64,000 nucleotides of DNA from Triparma verrucosa. Lineage: Eukaryota; Sar; Bolidophyceae; Parmales; Triparmaceae. The translations under genes were made by a program, and so were the position numbers. Location: contig BRXX01000213.1 of NCBI GenBank assembly GCA_030267905.1, positions 1 to 64,000 on the forward strand, given 5' to 3'. Below, in pieces: positions 54,759 to 64,000 of the stretch; position 1 is the first letter of the stretch; every line of letters starts with the position of its first letter. Under the pieces are notes generated by a model. The model worked only from the letters and a program-made list of their open reading frames with translations. It did no database searches and was not told where the DNA came from.

Positions 54759-56412
54759 TTATTGGTGCTCGACAAATTGCCTCTGCCAAACCCTCATGCC
54801 TTCGATGAGCCAGTACGCCTCCTCGACATTGGAATCGTTGCTCACGAACTTCTCGCACGTTCCGTATTTCTCCTTTTCAGCCGGACAGTCCAGCCCGAAC
54901 CTGTTCCCAGCAACAGTCCCGCAGAACGCCAGGTTGAAAACAATCCTCATATTCCTGCGGGGGGGGGTGGGGGGGCGATGAGTTAGAACAAATACCGAAT
55001 AACCCGAGTACCACAGTGCGTTACCGCCTTACAGCTTTCCTCACCTGAAATGCCCCGAAGGACAGTCGCTATCCTCCCCAATAGGAAACAGCCCGTAAGG
55101 CAACCCCCACTCATCCGTGTCGACGTCCCCCCCGTTATAAGCGTCAATGACCTCCTCCGGAATCTCCCCCTCCTTCCACGCCCAAGTCCTGATCCTCCCG
55201 TAACCCGGGTCCCACTCCAGAGCGTACATCCCCCCCCCCTTCTCGTTGAAACCTGGCCCGACCGTCCCCTCGGTGTCTGACTGAACGACGCAACCCTGGT
55301 TCAACCACTGATCAGGATCGTAGACGTAACAGTTCGTCGCGAGTTTACTAGTCTCCCTCGGCAACCCAGTCTTCTTATCAGGTATACCAATAGCGGTGTC
55401 CCACTCCCCCGTGAATTCTCCCCTAGGCGCATCCTTCATCTCGCAACCTTCCGTGGTGTGGAGCGCAGTTTTAGCGCGGGTTTGGGAATTCACTGACTCG
55501 AAAATGTCTATCTCGCCGGAGACGGGCCAGGAGGATTCGTCGGTTAGCCACCAGGCTGGCCAGGAACCGCAACCGGTTGGAGCGTGGAGGAGACGGAGGA
55601 GGAAGAGGCCATTAGAGTAACGCTGAAGGCCTGATGGGAGGAGGGGGGGGGGGTTGGGGCGGTTTTTAGAGTTAGAGTTTAGTAGTATAAAAAACAAAAA
55701 AAGGTTGCGGCCGGCTCCCCCCTCACCTTCCAACCTAACGCTTGCCCTGCTCTCATTCATCATCTTGCTCCCGAGGTACAGGCTCCCCCCCCTCTCCCCC
55801 ACCACCCCGAGCTCCCGACCGACCTCCTCGTCCACGTACGTGACGTACCCTCCGCTACCCTCTGAGTCTTTCCCTGTGTAAAATTCGTATGAGTCTAGAA
55901 GGTTCTGCCCTGTTTGATAGCTGCGATAAAAAACGCGAACGCGACGAAAGCGAACCAGACGTGAGCGAACACGGAACGCAATGGAAAAGGGTGAGAGATG
56001 AACGTGATGTTAGAACAAACGGCCGCAGAACGTTTACGATCGTTAAGGAAACGTATTGGATATGTACGGTCTCTTACTATACAGTACACACGTTGACTGC
56101 GTTCGACTCGTATCATATGTGTCACACATTCTCGCACCTCCTGAGTACGTAGTCTCCTGTGAATCTGCCTCTTCTTAGACCGTTGTTACGGAAGGCGAGG
56201 AAAATACCGAGAGTGAAGGAGGTTAGGACGAGGAGGGTTATCAGGAGGTGGTAGATTGTGTCGCGGGGGGGGGGGGGGGAGGGGGGGGGGAGGGAGGAAG
56301 GAGCGTAGTCTGAGTCGGAGGTGAAGGTGTCGGGGAGCCCGGGGGAGGTGGGGGGAGTGGAGGAGGAGAGGAGGGGTGTCACTTCGTTGTTGCGGCTGTT
56401 GCTGCGGGGCAT
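54759..56412 (-). CDS. Membrane-anchored GH16 endo-beta-1,3-glucanase-like enzyme
   Basis: Four exons: 56412-56138, 55920-55727, 55630-55045, 54954-54759; in frame, 416 residues. A Ser/Pro-rich cytosolic N-terminus is followed by a signal anchor (LLITLLVLTSFTLGIFLAF) and a GH16 domain. Conserved pieces: SNGLFLLRLLHAPTGCGSWP, the catalytic GEIDIFESVN (Glu196, Asp198, Glu201), AKTALHTTEGCEM, GGGMYALEWDPGYGRIRTW and NMRIVFNLAFCGTVAGNRFG. The layout matches fungal/stramenopile-type mixed or beta-1,3-glucanases. It could hydrolyse chrysolaminarin- or callose-type glucan; with the KRE6-like gene near the telomere it implies beta-glucan metabolism. The first donor is GTGCGAG. Two G-rich introns carry short TTCTAACTC-type branch points. 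Confidence 0.9.
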
Positions 56413-56778
56413 GATGATGCTTATGATGATGCTTATGAAGCAGATGAAGCGGGATAGATTATGGATGACCCTAACAGGGGGCTAACAGGGGGCTAACAGG
56501 GGGCTAACAGGGGGCTAACAGGGGGATGGATGGACAGGTTGGGGTTAGGGTTGGACAGGTTGCGACAGGTTGCGTGGCAGCGGTGAGCAAGTGACGTGGA
56601 GGGAGGTCTTTAAAATATGGATTAAACGTGGATTAAATTTAATGAAAGTTTAAGATGGACTATCACTTTATAATAGAAACGACACAGGCGAGTGGTAGAG
56701 CTGAGACGGACGAGTGATAGGATTGAATCGTAGAACTGGTCAAAATTCCTAAAAAATGAGTACTCAAAAGTCAAAACA
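56413..56778. other. Divergent promoter region with tandem repeats
   Basis: 366 bp between divergent ATGs of the GH16 gene and the chalcone-isomerase-fold gene. It contains five perfect 11-bp repeats (56471-56525) followed by two dispersed GACAGGTTG repeats around a TTGGGGTTAGGGTTGG stretch, then an AT-rich half. No gene is seen. Confidence 0.6.
56471..56525. repeat. Five perfect 11-bp repeats CTAACAGGGGG
   Basis: Five uninterrupted copies of CTAACAGGGGG lie about 60 bp upstream of the GH16 start codon on its strand's 5' side. They contain a branch-point-like CTAAC followed by AG and a G run. They could be transcription-factor sites or simple slippage. Confidence 0.93.
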
Positions 56779-57948
56779 ATGCTTGCGTTCAGACAGATTT
56801 CCAGAGTTGCCCGCCCCGTGGCGCGCCGTATGGCATCCGTTTCTTCCACTTCCACTTCCAGGGTTGCCCCTCGCTTCGCTGCATTCTTAGCAACAAGTGG
56901 CCTTATCATTGCTGCAGGCGCCGCAAGTGAAGTGGACTTTCCTTGCAATAATATCTCATTCTGCCTCGCTGACGGTAAGAAAATTGGCATAGACGTTGCG
57001 GCTGAGCATAAACATGAGCATGAAGAGAGTAAAGGCTACTAAGCTGCTGAGTAAAGGCTACTAAGCTACTGAGTGAAGAGTCCCGTCAGATCCAAACCCA
57101 ACTGCATATAATATATCCTCACCCCCATCCCCACCCCTCAGTCGGCGGCACCGAGCCCAAGACCGGAATCTCCTTTCCCATAATGGTCGACGGTTTCCGT
57201 TTCCTCGGCTCTGGAGTTCGCGTTAAGTATGGCTTCGTCAAGGTCTATGCTGTGGGAGCATACGCTGATCCTGGAGACGTTAAGGGCGTTGAGGACGTCG
57301 CGGCCAAGGTGAGGAGAGGGAATGTGGGGGCTTGATACGCTAAACATGATAAGCTAAACAAACAAACAAACAAACAAACAAACAAACAAACAAACAAACA
57401 AACAAACAAACAAACAAACAAACAAACAACTCACTCCCCCCTCGCAACTAACTACACAGCTGAACTCCTCCTCCGTCTCCAAATCAATCCGCATCGTAAT
57501 GAACCGTTCCCTCTCCGTAGAAAAGTACATGGCCGCGATCATGGAGGCCCTCGAGCCCCGCATGAACGGGCAGGACCTCCACCACCTAGAGAATTTCAAG
57601 ACCATGAACCCCCCTGGAGACCTCAAGGAAGGTGAGAGTAAGGGCGACGAGGACAAACGACCAAGGAAAGGAACTATCACACAGACCACCACGAGAAAAA
57701 CGTTGTTTCTAACTTCGTCAACTACTCCCCCGCCCACCGCCCCCCTCCCCCCAACCCCCCCCCCCAAAGGTTCCGAGATGATAATGACGATCAAAGGCGA
57801 CACCATGGTCTACCGCAGTTCCGAGGGCGGCATGGGAACGATAAAGTCCCAGGTATTCTGCGACGCCCTGGCGGACGTTTACTTCGGAAAGGACCCAGTC
57901 AGCCCGGCGCTTAAGACTTCCATCGCTGAAGGCGCGAAGAAGCTTTAA
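56779..57948 (+). CDS. Chalcone isomerase-fold protein, probably mitochondrial
   Basis: Four exons: 56779-56974, 57142-57308, 57460-57631, 57770-57948; 237 residues. The N-terminus is Arg/Ser-rich without a signal peptide (MLAFRQISRVARPVARR), like a mitochondrial presequence, and a hydrophobic segment (FLATSGLIIAAGAA) follows. The chalcone-isomerase core starts at TGISFPIMVDGFRFLGSGVR, then YGFVKVYAVGAYAD, SIRIVMNRSLSVEKY and GTIKSQVFCDALADVYFG. Non-plant members are fatty-acid-binding or of unknown function; yeast relatives (Aim18/Aim46) are mitochondrial. True flavonoid chemistry is unlikely. Intron 2 contains a CAAA microsatellite. Confidence 0.85.
57355..57429. repeat. (CAAA)n microsatellite in an intron
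   Basis: About 18 uninterrupted AAAC/CAAA units lie within intron 57309-57459 of the chalcone-isomerase-fold gene, between the donor and the CTAACTAC branch region. Confidence 0.97.
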
Positions 57949-58118
57949 TTTAAAGAGGAGGGGGGGGAGGAGGGGTTAGGGGAGAAAGAATCCAACGCAC
58001 ATCCTAACAAACACGGGAGAGGAGAAGAAGAAGAGAGAAGAATAACACACAAATAACATACAACATTACATTTGGTGTTTAAAACAAAACTCCTCTAAAC
58101 TAACCCCTCCGTTTATTA

Positions 58119-59538
58119 TTACAACTCCGAACTCTCTCCACCCTTCCTCCCGTCCACCTTCCCCTCCATGAATTCCACCACATATTTCTTAGCATTCTCC
58201 ATAACCTTGACCCACCCCTCGTCTTCCTGCATCTGGTTCTGCTCCACCCACGCCCCTTCCAAAACCTTCATGAGCTCCCTGGAATATCCCACCTCCTTAA
58301 TATTTCGAGCCCAAGTTAGGACGGCTGTAGTCCCGAGTTTTTCCCTCTCGTATAGCTCGATAAGAGTCTCCCTGAGGTCAGTGAAGAGACCTTTCTCTGA
58401 CATTAAAGTTATTATCTCCCTCTGCTCGTCCCGCTCGGGTACGAGTGATATGGTTTCAATCAATTTTTTCCTCGCCGAGTCCCTCGCAGTTCTGGACTTC
58501 GACTGCAGGACTTCTAACGCGCCGTGCGCGGCGGCCTTGAAGTACTTGGCGGCTACGTCTACGTCTTCCTCGATGTTGTGGAAGTACTCTCCTACGCTGT
58601 AGGGGATGTTGTAGTCGGAGGGTGATTTAACGAGGGAGGCGGCGAGGGTTAGGAAGACGCGGGCGGTCTCGCGCCAACCGGAACGTTCCATGTAGGCGCC
58701 TAGTTGCATGAGGAATTCGGGACGGGAGAGGGATGTCATTAGTTGACCTTTTAGGTGGAACTGAGGACGGGGGGAGGGAGTTAGAATTGGCATCCGTGGG
58801 TTCCGCTAACCCTGTTCCCTCCTTGTCTTGTCGACCCCGACTCCGCTGGCAACATTTCTCCTCCTCGTCCCCTACCATCCTCTCACCTCCTCGTAGAGAG
58901 GGTTCTGCTCGTCTAACATTATCTCCTCGTCGATAGAGATCGTGACGTCTCCGCCGTCTCCGCCAACCATCATCTCGTAGTCGGCCTGCGAAACCATGAC
59001 GACGGGAATCGAGACGAGCGCCTCCTCGTTCCCTGTGCCCTTGAGTCTAACGGGCTGGGTGTCGGGCTCATTGTCTCCGATAATCACGGCGGCGGCTCCG
59101 GCGGCTTGGAGCTCCAGTGCCTTCTGGTAAAATGGGCACTGCGGATTTGCGACGATTGGTGGGAACGAGTTAGGGTCGCGTCGTTAGTTGTCGCCGCCGA
59201 CCACCACACCCGTTTCGATTTTAAAACCTTACCTGGCCCCTGCTTGCCAGGGCTACATTCCCGACAACGTCCTTGTTCACCCTGAATCCCTCGCAGGCCG
59301 TGTTTCCGTCTGATGGGGACGCCCCGACCAGCCGTCCTGTCGTCGTCTGGAAGGAAACGGCGAAGATGCTGTGCTCGCACTCGAGATTTTGGGAGTTAAA
59401 GTTTAAGAGACAGGCGGTGCTTGACTCAAAAGAGGGTTCCTCAAACTCCTCATCTTCCGCCAGGGAGGGGACAAAGGAAGTCGTGAGGAGCAGGCTGAGG
59501 AGGAGAAAACTCAGGGTTGTGCAATTTGCTCTCCTCAT
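58119..59538 (-). CDS. Secreted PA-domain protein with helical C-terminus
   Basis: Three exons: 59538-59233, 59138-58887, 58760-58119; 399 residues. A signal peptide (LSFLLLSLLLTTSFVPSLA) is followed by a protease-associated (PA) domain: NVALASRGQCPFYQKALELQ, AAGAAAVIIGDNEP and SIPVVMVSQADYEMM. The last ~210 residues are all-helical, with FLMQLGAYMERSGWRETARV and EYFHNIEEDVDVAAKYFKAA, similar to TPR/Sel1-like helices. PA domains mediate substrate or cargo binding in proteases and vacuolar sorting receptors. No protease motif and no clear membrane helix are present, so a luminal adaptor is a reasonable guess. The junctions are in frame and all introns have clean GT-AG ends. Confidence 0.82.
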
Positions 59539-59771
59539 TTTTGAAAGTTGTTTTTGAAGTTATCTAGTTTTTGGTTTTTGTCCTGTGAATCCTGCTTGTC
59601 GCTTGATTTTTTCTCTTTTTCTTTACAGTAGAGGCTCCATTGGGAATTGAAAGAGAAAGCCAAGGCGGTGATGTTCAAAAATCCAAAGCACTAAAGTTCT
59701 TAAATCTTTTTCTAAAGCACCTGCACTCATCCATCCATCATCCACAATCAACAACCATCAACAACCAACCC
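59539..59771. other. Spacer between two minus-strand genes
   Basis: 233 bp containing the 5' flank of the PA-domain gene and the 3' UTR of the acyl-CoA oxidase-like gene, with several CAACCATCAACAACC-type short repeats near 59748. No gene is seen. Confidence 0.45.
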
Positions 59772-61339
59772 TTACACCGTCGGTCCGTCGGTCATGACCC
59801 TGTCCATGACTGTCTCGGCGAGCTCGTACACCCCCTTCCATTCCTTATCCCACGCCTCCTGCTTTGACGCTCCCTTGTCCAGGTGTCCCTTCATGGCCAT
59901 GGCGAGCCCCAGGGCCTGTTTCCCCTCCTCCGAGTCCATGTCCTGCCCCTTCTCAACGAGCCTGAGCCTATCGCGGGCGATCTTCGACATCAAAATTCTA
60001 CTGTCCCCCTCGGCGAATTTGCAGCACTGTAGGAAGTCTGTGTGCTTGAAGCCGGCGTCCGCCATGAGCGCGAAGGACCCGACCTCCTGCCTGAGCCTGT
60101 GGACCATCTCGATGCTGTCCTCCACGGCCTTCACCTTAGCAGTAGCGATGCAGTCTACCAGCCGAGTGTCAGGCGTCCCTCCCTCCTTCAGGACCTCCGA
60201 GAGCGCAGCCTCGCAATCCCCCACGTACTCGTCGAGCCTCCCCAGCCTCTCCTCGTTCTCCTCGTAGAGCGCCTCGAGCTGAGGGATCTCGCTCAAGACC
60301 GGCTCGCCAGAAAACGCGAACATCTTCTTGGAATCGGAGTACGACTTCGTCTTGGAGAAGAGAGCCCTGCGGTACTCGAGAGCGGCCTGGGCGACTGCAA
60401 TGCGACCAGTGTAAAGCCTCTGACCTATCATGTCGAAAGGCCTAACGTCGCCTTTGATTATATACTCCCCGTCTACTATCTCAGCGTAACGCCTTAACAT
60501 GGAATCCTTGGGGAGCCTGACGTTCTCGAAGTCGATCCAAGCGTTGTCGAGGTCGTTGCCGACGGTCTTGGATCCCATGTCGTCGATTTTTACGCCGGGG
60601 ACGAGGGAACCTGAAGAGCGGAAATCCATCACGAACGCGTGCGGGCCCTTTGACTCACCCTTAACGATCAAGTCAGCGAGGACGACGGCCTTGTCTGCGA
60701 CGAAACCCTGGGATATCCAGTTCTTACGGGCGCCCTCGTGGGGGGTGTCGAGGATGAACTCGTCGGACGCTTCGTCGTACGTGGCCGTGGTCTGGACTAC
60801 GAGACCTGACTGTACCCCTGCGAGTTTCTCAGTCAATCCGAAGCAACCCAATTCACCAGCAGCCTGGTAGTCAGCGAGACGGGAGACCTGCTCCTCGTCG
60901 CCTGCGGCTACGATTGTGCCCGCGAAGAGGTTGTAGTGGACGGTGAAGCGGATCCAGAAACCGGGACCGTGCTCGACGGCGTGGCGGGCGAGGATGCGGT
61001 GAGCTTCGAAGAAACGGGAGGGAGAGTCGCGGAGGTCTGTGGCGCGGAGGAGGTCGGTCTTCGTAAGGTTGCGGAGGATTTCGGCTGGATAGGAAGGAAG
61101 GGGAAGGAAGGCGGAATTGGATTAGAAGTAGTTGGGTTTTCGTTCTGGGTGATGGACCCCCATTTGTTCTCTAATTTTTTCTCTCATTTACCTGACTCTT
61201 CGAAGGTAACGTTGGACTTCATATTTTCAGTTGCAGCGTTCCAAGCATCAGTCCAGGACGTTTCAACCTCCGCAGAAAATGCGCGACTAGCCGTCGGGAG
61301 AGAGACCCTCGTCGATAGGCGGGAGAACGATCGGATCAT
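59772..61339 (-). CDS. Acyl-CoA dehydrogenase/oxidase-like enzyme, probably mitochondrial
   Basis: Two exons, 61339-61192 and 61084-59772; 486 residues. The leader (MIRSFSRLSTRVSLPTASRAFSA) is an Arg/Ser-rich mitochondrial presequence. The body matches the acyl-CoA oxidase/dehydrogenase fold: ELGCFGLTEKLAGVQSGLVV is in the FALTE position, then VVQTTATYDEASDEFILDTP, ISQGFVADKAVVLADLI and VRPFDMIGQRLYTGRIAVAQ. It lacks the long C-terminal second half of classical peroxisomal oxidases (~660 residues) and has no SKL-type ending (GPTV). It could be a mitochondrial dehydrogenase derived from the oxidase branch. The catalytic Glu cannot be assigned confidently by eye. Confidence 0.85.
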
Positions 61340-61623
61340 GGTCTTTAAGGTAAAGTGCAGCTGGAGGCGTCGAGAAAAGATGTTAGAGGAGTGATTATTG
61401 ACTTAATTACGAGACGCTGCAACAGTTTTATTTCGCAATACTACGTATTGAGGCCCAATGAGGGTATTGCGAGCAGACGAGAGAGCTGTCGTGATCATAA
61501 GTGTAACCAACCTTGTGATGAGCTCTTTTGGTGACTTTTGGATTTGGAATTGTCCTGGAAGAAGATCTCTCAGCAATCCTACGCAAAGCTGCCTCCCAAA
61601 CTGCCTCACCATCCATTAGCAAC
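61340..61623. promoter_or_regulatory. Divergent promoter region
   Basis: 284 bp between divergent ATGs of the acyl-CoA oxidase-like gene and the HAD phosphatase gene. No repeats or open frames stand out. Confidence 0.45.
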
Positions 61624-63020
61624 ATGGAAGCCGTCGATATACTGCTCATGGACCTCGACGGGTGCTTGTATCCTGCTGACAAGTGAGTAAAGGATGAGAG
61701 TACTCTTGATTCGGGACCATGCCATGCGACCATCCCCACGCATGCAAAAAGCAACTTCTAACGTTATCACACACAGCGGCTACACCGATCACATCCACCA
61801 GAACATTTACGAGTTCATGGTAAATAACGGCGGCCCTTCAAACTCAATAAAAACCCTCGCAGACGCCAAAAAAGCCTGGGCGCCCATCTTCTCAAAGTGG
61901 AACCTCACAAAACGCGGCCTCAAACACGAAGGCTGGACCTTCGACTCCACTGACTACGACACCTTCATCCGCAAAGGCGCCGACAAGTTCATAAAACCTT
62001 CCCCTTCTCTCCGTTCAACGTTGTTATCCCTCCCGCAAAAAAAGGTCCTCTTCACAAACTCCCCCGAAGCTTCAGCCAGGGAATGCCTGTCCCTCCTCGG
62101 CGTCCTCGACTGCTTCGAATTTATCGCCGGGACTGACTTCCAGAACAACGAGCACTGTAAACCTGAGCTTGAAGCTTTCGAGAAGGTGCTTGAAAAGTTG
62201 AATGTTAAGAAAGGTGACGAACACAAAATATGCTACTTCGAGGACAGCTTCAAGAACTTGGAGAGGGGGAGGGAAATGGGGATGAGGACGGTCTTCGTGA
62301 GGAGCGAGACGCTGGAGAAGGAGGGGAGGGACGGGAGCGAAACTGACCGTTTTGACGTCGTTTTGAACGACGTTGGTTTGGACCTGAAGGAGAAGGTGAG
62401 GGGGGCCCCCAGCTGCGCCTCCGTACACAACAGCTGTTACTTTATTTCCTTCTTCTAACTCGGTCGCTCCGCTCCTTCGCTCCGCTCCTCGGCCTCGACC
62501 GAAGTGCCCTGGACTTTGGAGAGGCTACTCCGTCCGTGAAGTAGGTTTCTGGGGTCCAACCTCCTCCCTCCCCCTCGTATCAGACTACATCTCCAACCCC
62601 TCCTACCCCCCTCTAACCTCTTCCATGATCTCCCGGCTCCGGCCCAGCCCCGACAACGACACGATCGTCCATTCCTATGAGCTCGCGGAGCACGTCTCGA
62701 GGGTCGACGGGAGGAAATGCGGCTGCACGAATCTCATGATTAGGAGGGGGAAGGTTATTTGGATGTTCCCGGAGTCTTTGTATCACTACTGTAAGGAGCA
62801 CGGGTTGAGGATTGGGGGGGAAGCGTTCAAGGGGTTCGAGGAAGTTCTCAAGGAAGAGAGTGTAGGGACGCGAGAGACGTTGATGCTGTGGGATGATGAG
62901 GCGGGCGAGGAGACTGAGATTGAAGGGAGGGAGGCGATAGAGGGTTACTTGCAGGATCGTAGTGAGGTTTACACGGAGTTTCAAAAGGTTTCAGAGGTTA
63001 AAACTTGTTGGCTATTATGA
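61624..63020 (+). CDS. HAD phosphatase (pyrimidine 5'-nucleotidase-like) with C-terminal extension
   Basis: Three exons: 61624-61682, 61777-62395, 62505-63020; 397 residues. HAD motif I is LLMDLDGCLYPADNGYTDHI, with the SDT1/PHM8-like YP..NG....I pattern. Motif II is VLFTNSPEASAREC; motifs III/IV are ELEAFEKVLEKLNV (preceded by KP) and YFEDSFKNLERGREMGMRTV. Yeast SDT1 is a pyrimidine nucleotidase. After residue ~226 a third exon adds ~170 residues of no recognised family (GRKCGCTNLMIRRGKVIWMF, HYCKEHGLRIGG), joined in frame by a GAAG acceptor. The extension might be a fused domain or a separate gene starting at the Met at 62625. The stop is 29 bp from the convergent aminotransferase stop. Confidence 0.8.
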
Positions 63021-63049
63021 CGAAGAAATAATGTAATGCATTTTATTGA

Positions 63050-64000
63050 TTAGGTTGGAGTCTTCTTGCCAACCTTGAAGCTTCCGTAACGCTTTGAGGC
63101 CTCCAGTTTCTTCAGCACCTGCCCGAATGCCCACAAAAAATACTCGGCCTCGATGTCCCCGAAAGTTTGCGGAGGTTTGACCACGATAACTGAATCGTGC
63201 TCCCCATCTATAGTCGTCAGTACTCTAAAGTCGTCCTTCATCTTCGAACAGACCCAACTTGTTTCGGAAGTTCCTGGGTCCCTCTCAGAAGAGGCGATTA
63301 GCTCCACACCCAAAAATAAACCCTCCCCGCGAACGTCTCCGATGGTGTTGGGGTGGAGCTCCATGAACTTTTTAAAGCCCGCCTTCAGAACCCCCCCGAT
63401 TCTTGTGCAATTCTCCATCAATTTCAATCGCTCCATCTCGTTGACTGTCGCCAAGGCTGCCGCGACGCTTACCGTGTTCCCCCCGAAAGTGTTGAAATAC
63501 TCCATGCCCATCTCGTCAAAGTTCTTGACGACGCTCCTCTTCACGCAGACCACGGACACGGGATGACCGTTCCCCAGAGGCTTCCCCACCGTTACGATAT
63601 CGGGCGTCACGCCCGAACCCTCGAATCCCCACCACTTCCCGACCCCCAATCTCCCGCAACCTGTCTGAACGCAGTCGAAGATAACCGTCCCTCCCCTCGT
63701 CTTTACACCGTTAACTAAGTGCCCCAAATAACCTTCGGGCGGAAGAATCACGCCCCCCACGCTCATCCCAATTTCGAATATCAAAACCGGCTCGACCGTA
63801 TCCTTCAACGTCTCCTCGACGTCCTCAATGTAATACTGCGCCCCCCGAGTGTAAGTGTTAGGGTGCTTCAGCCACTTCGTCCCCTTTCTGGGAGAAGTTT
63901 CGCCGATCGACTTCAGCTTGTAAGGTGAGACGCTGATGAGGCTTGCGGTGTGACCGTGGTAGCCGATGTCGGTAGTTATTACTGCGACGGAGGAGTGGAG
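63050..64000 (-). CDS. Class III aminotransferase, 5' part outside window
   Basis: An open exon from the window edge to a stop at 63050, about 316 residues of the C-terminal part. It belongs to the class III (AGXT2/ETNPPL-like) PLP-dependent family: TTDIGYHGHTASLISVSPYK, FDCVQTGCGRLGVGKWWGF, VGKPLGNGHPVSVV with the PLP-binding Lys, and FNTFGGNTVSVAAALA. The usual DEVQTG motif is DCVQTG here; the Asp that contacts PLP is kept, but Glu is replaced by Cys. The alanine-glyoxylate aminotransferase 2 / phospholyase branch is most likely. The N-terminal third, including the start, lies beyond base 64000. No intron is visible in this part. Confidence 0.9.
   Translation of the reverse strand, partial: LHSSVAVITTDIGYHGHTASLISVSPYKLKSIGETSPRKGTKWLKHPNTYTRGAQYYIEDVEETLKDTVEPVLIFEIGMSVGGVILPPEGYLGHLVNGVKTRGGTVIFDCVQTGCGRLGVGKWWGFEGSGVTPDIVTVGKPLGNGHPVSVVCVKRSVVKNFDEMGMEYFNTFGGNTVSVAAALATVNEMERLKLMENCTRIGGVLKAGFKKFMELHPNTIGDVRGEGLFLGVELIASSERDPGTSETSWVCSKMKDDFRVLTTIDGEHDSVIVVKPPQTFGDIEAEYFLWAFGQVLKKLEASKRYGSFKVGKKTPT

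Overview
The window begins at a chromosome end: about 80 bp of CCCTAA telomere repeat, then unbroken nuclear eukaryotic sequence. I resolve 29 protein-coding genes carrying about 56 short spliceosomal introns. Donors are mostly GTGAG or GTAAG, branch points are nearly always TCTAAC-like, and acceptors are usually CAG. I saw no rRNA, tRNA, CRISPR array or complete transposon. The gene set points to a photosynthetic stramenopile (ochrophyte): a KRE6/SKN1-type beta-1,6-glucan transglycosylase and a GH16 beta-glucanase (chrysolaminarin-type metabolism), a plastid-fibrillin-like protein and two other proteins with signal-peptide or SSAF-type plastid-style leaders, Ser-Pro-Thr stalks and BspA-like repeats. 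CFAP20 indicates a lineage with cilia or flagella. A Parmales/Bolidophyceae-like alga is my guess, not something the sequence proves.

Layout. 1-8.5 kb: telomere, a DUF962/Mpo1-like gene only about 360 bp from it, the KRE6-like gene, and a 1182-aa secreted EGF/YWTD-propeller protein. 8.8-21 kb: a six-EF-hand protein, a BspA-repeat polytopic membrane protein, an IRRLQEH-repeat protein, CFAP20, a Lys-rich protein and a pepsin-like protease. 21-32.5 kb: a large protein with a possible frameshift, an MFS transporter, a Cys-rich/Thr-Ser-stalk polytopic protein and a serine carboxypeptidase. 33-39 kb: a 1940-aa GCC2/GCC3-beta-helix-polytopic-WW protein. 39.7-64 kb: fibrillin-like, zinc-finger, TrmO, trypsin-fold, coiled-coil, eIF5B, small Cys-rich membrane protein, Y-family polymerase, methyltransferase, GH16 glucanase, chalcone-isomerase-fold, PA-domain, acyl-CoA oxidase-like, HAD phosphatase and class III aminotransferase genes (the last cut by the window end).

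Genes mostly alternate in strand. Convergent stops can be 29-64 bp apart, and one divergent ATG pair is only 85 bp apart.

The most interesting signal is in the introns. Many end in a common cassette: branch point TTCTAACTCG, then a GC-rich TCGCTTCGCTC-like stretch, then CAG. Several start with the reverse complement (GAGCGAAGCGA) just inside the donor. One (7020-7123) is a near-perfect foldback, and its core is shared with introns of an unrelated gene 15 kb away. This looks like a family of introner-like, intron-generating elements.
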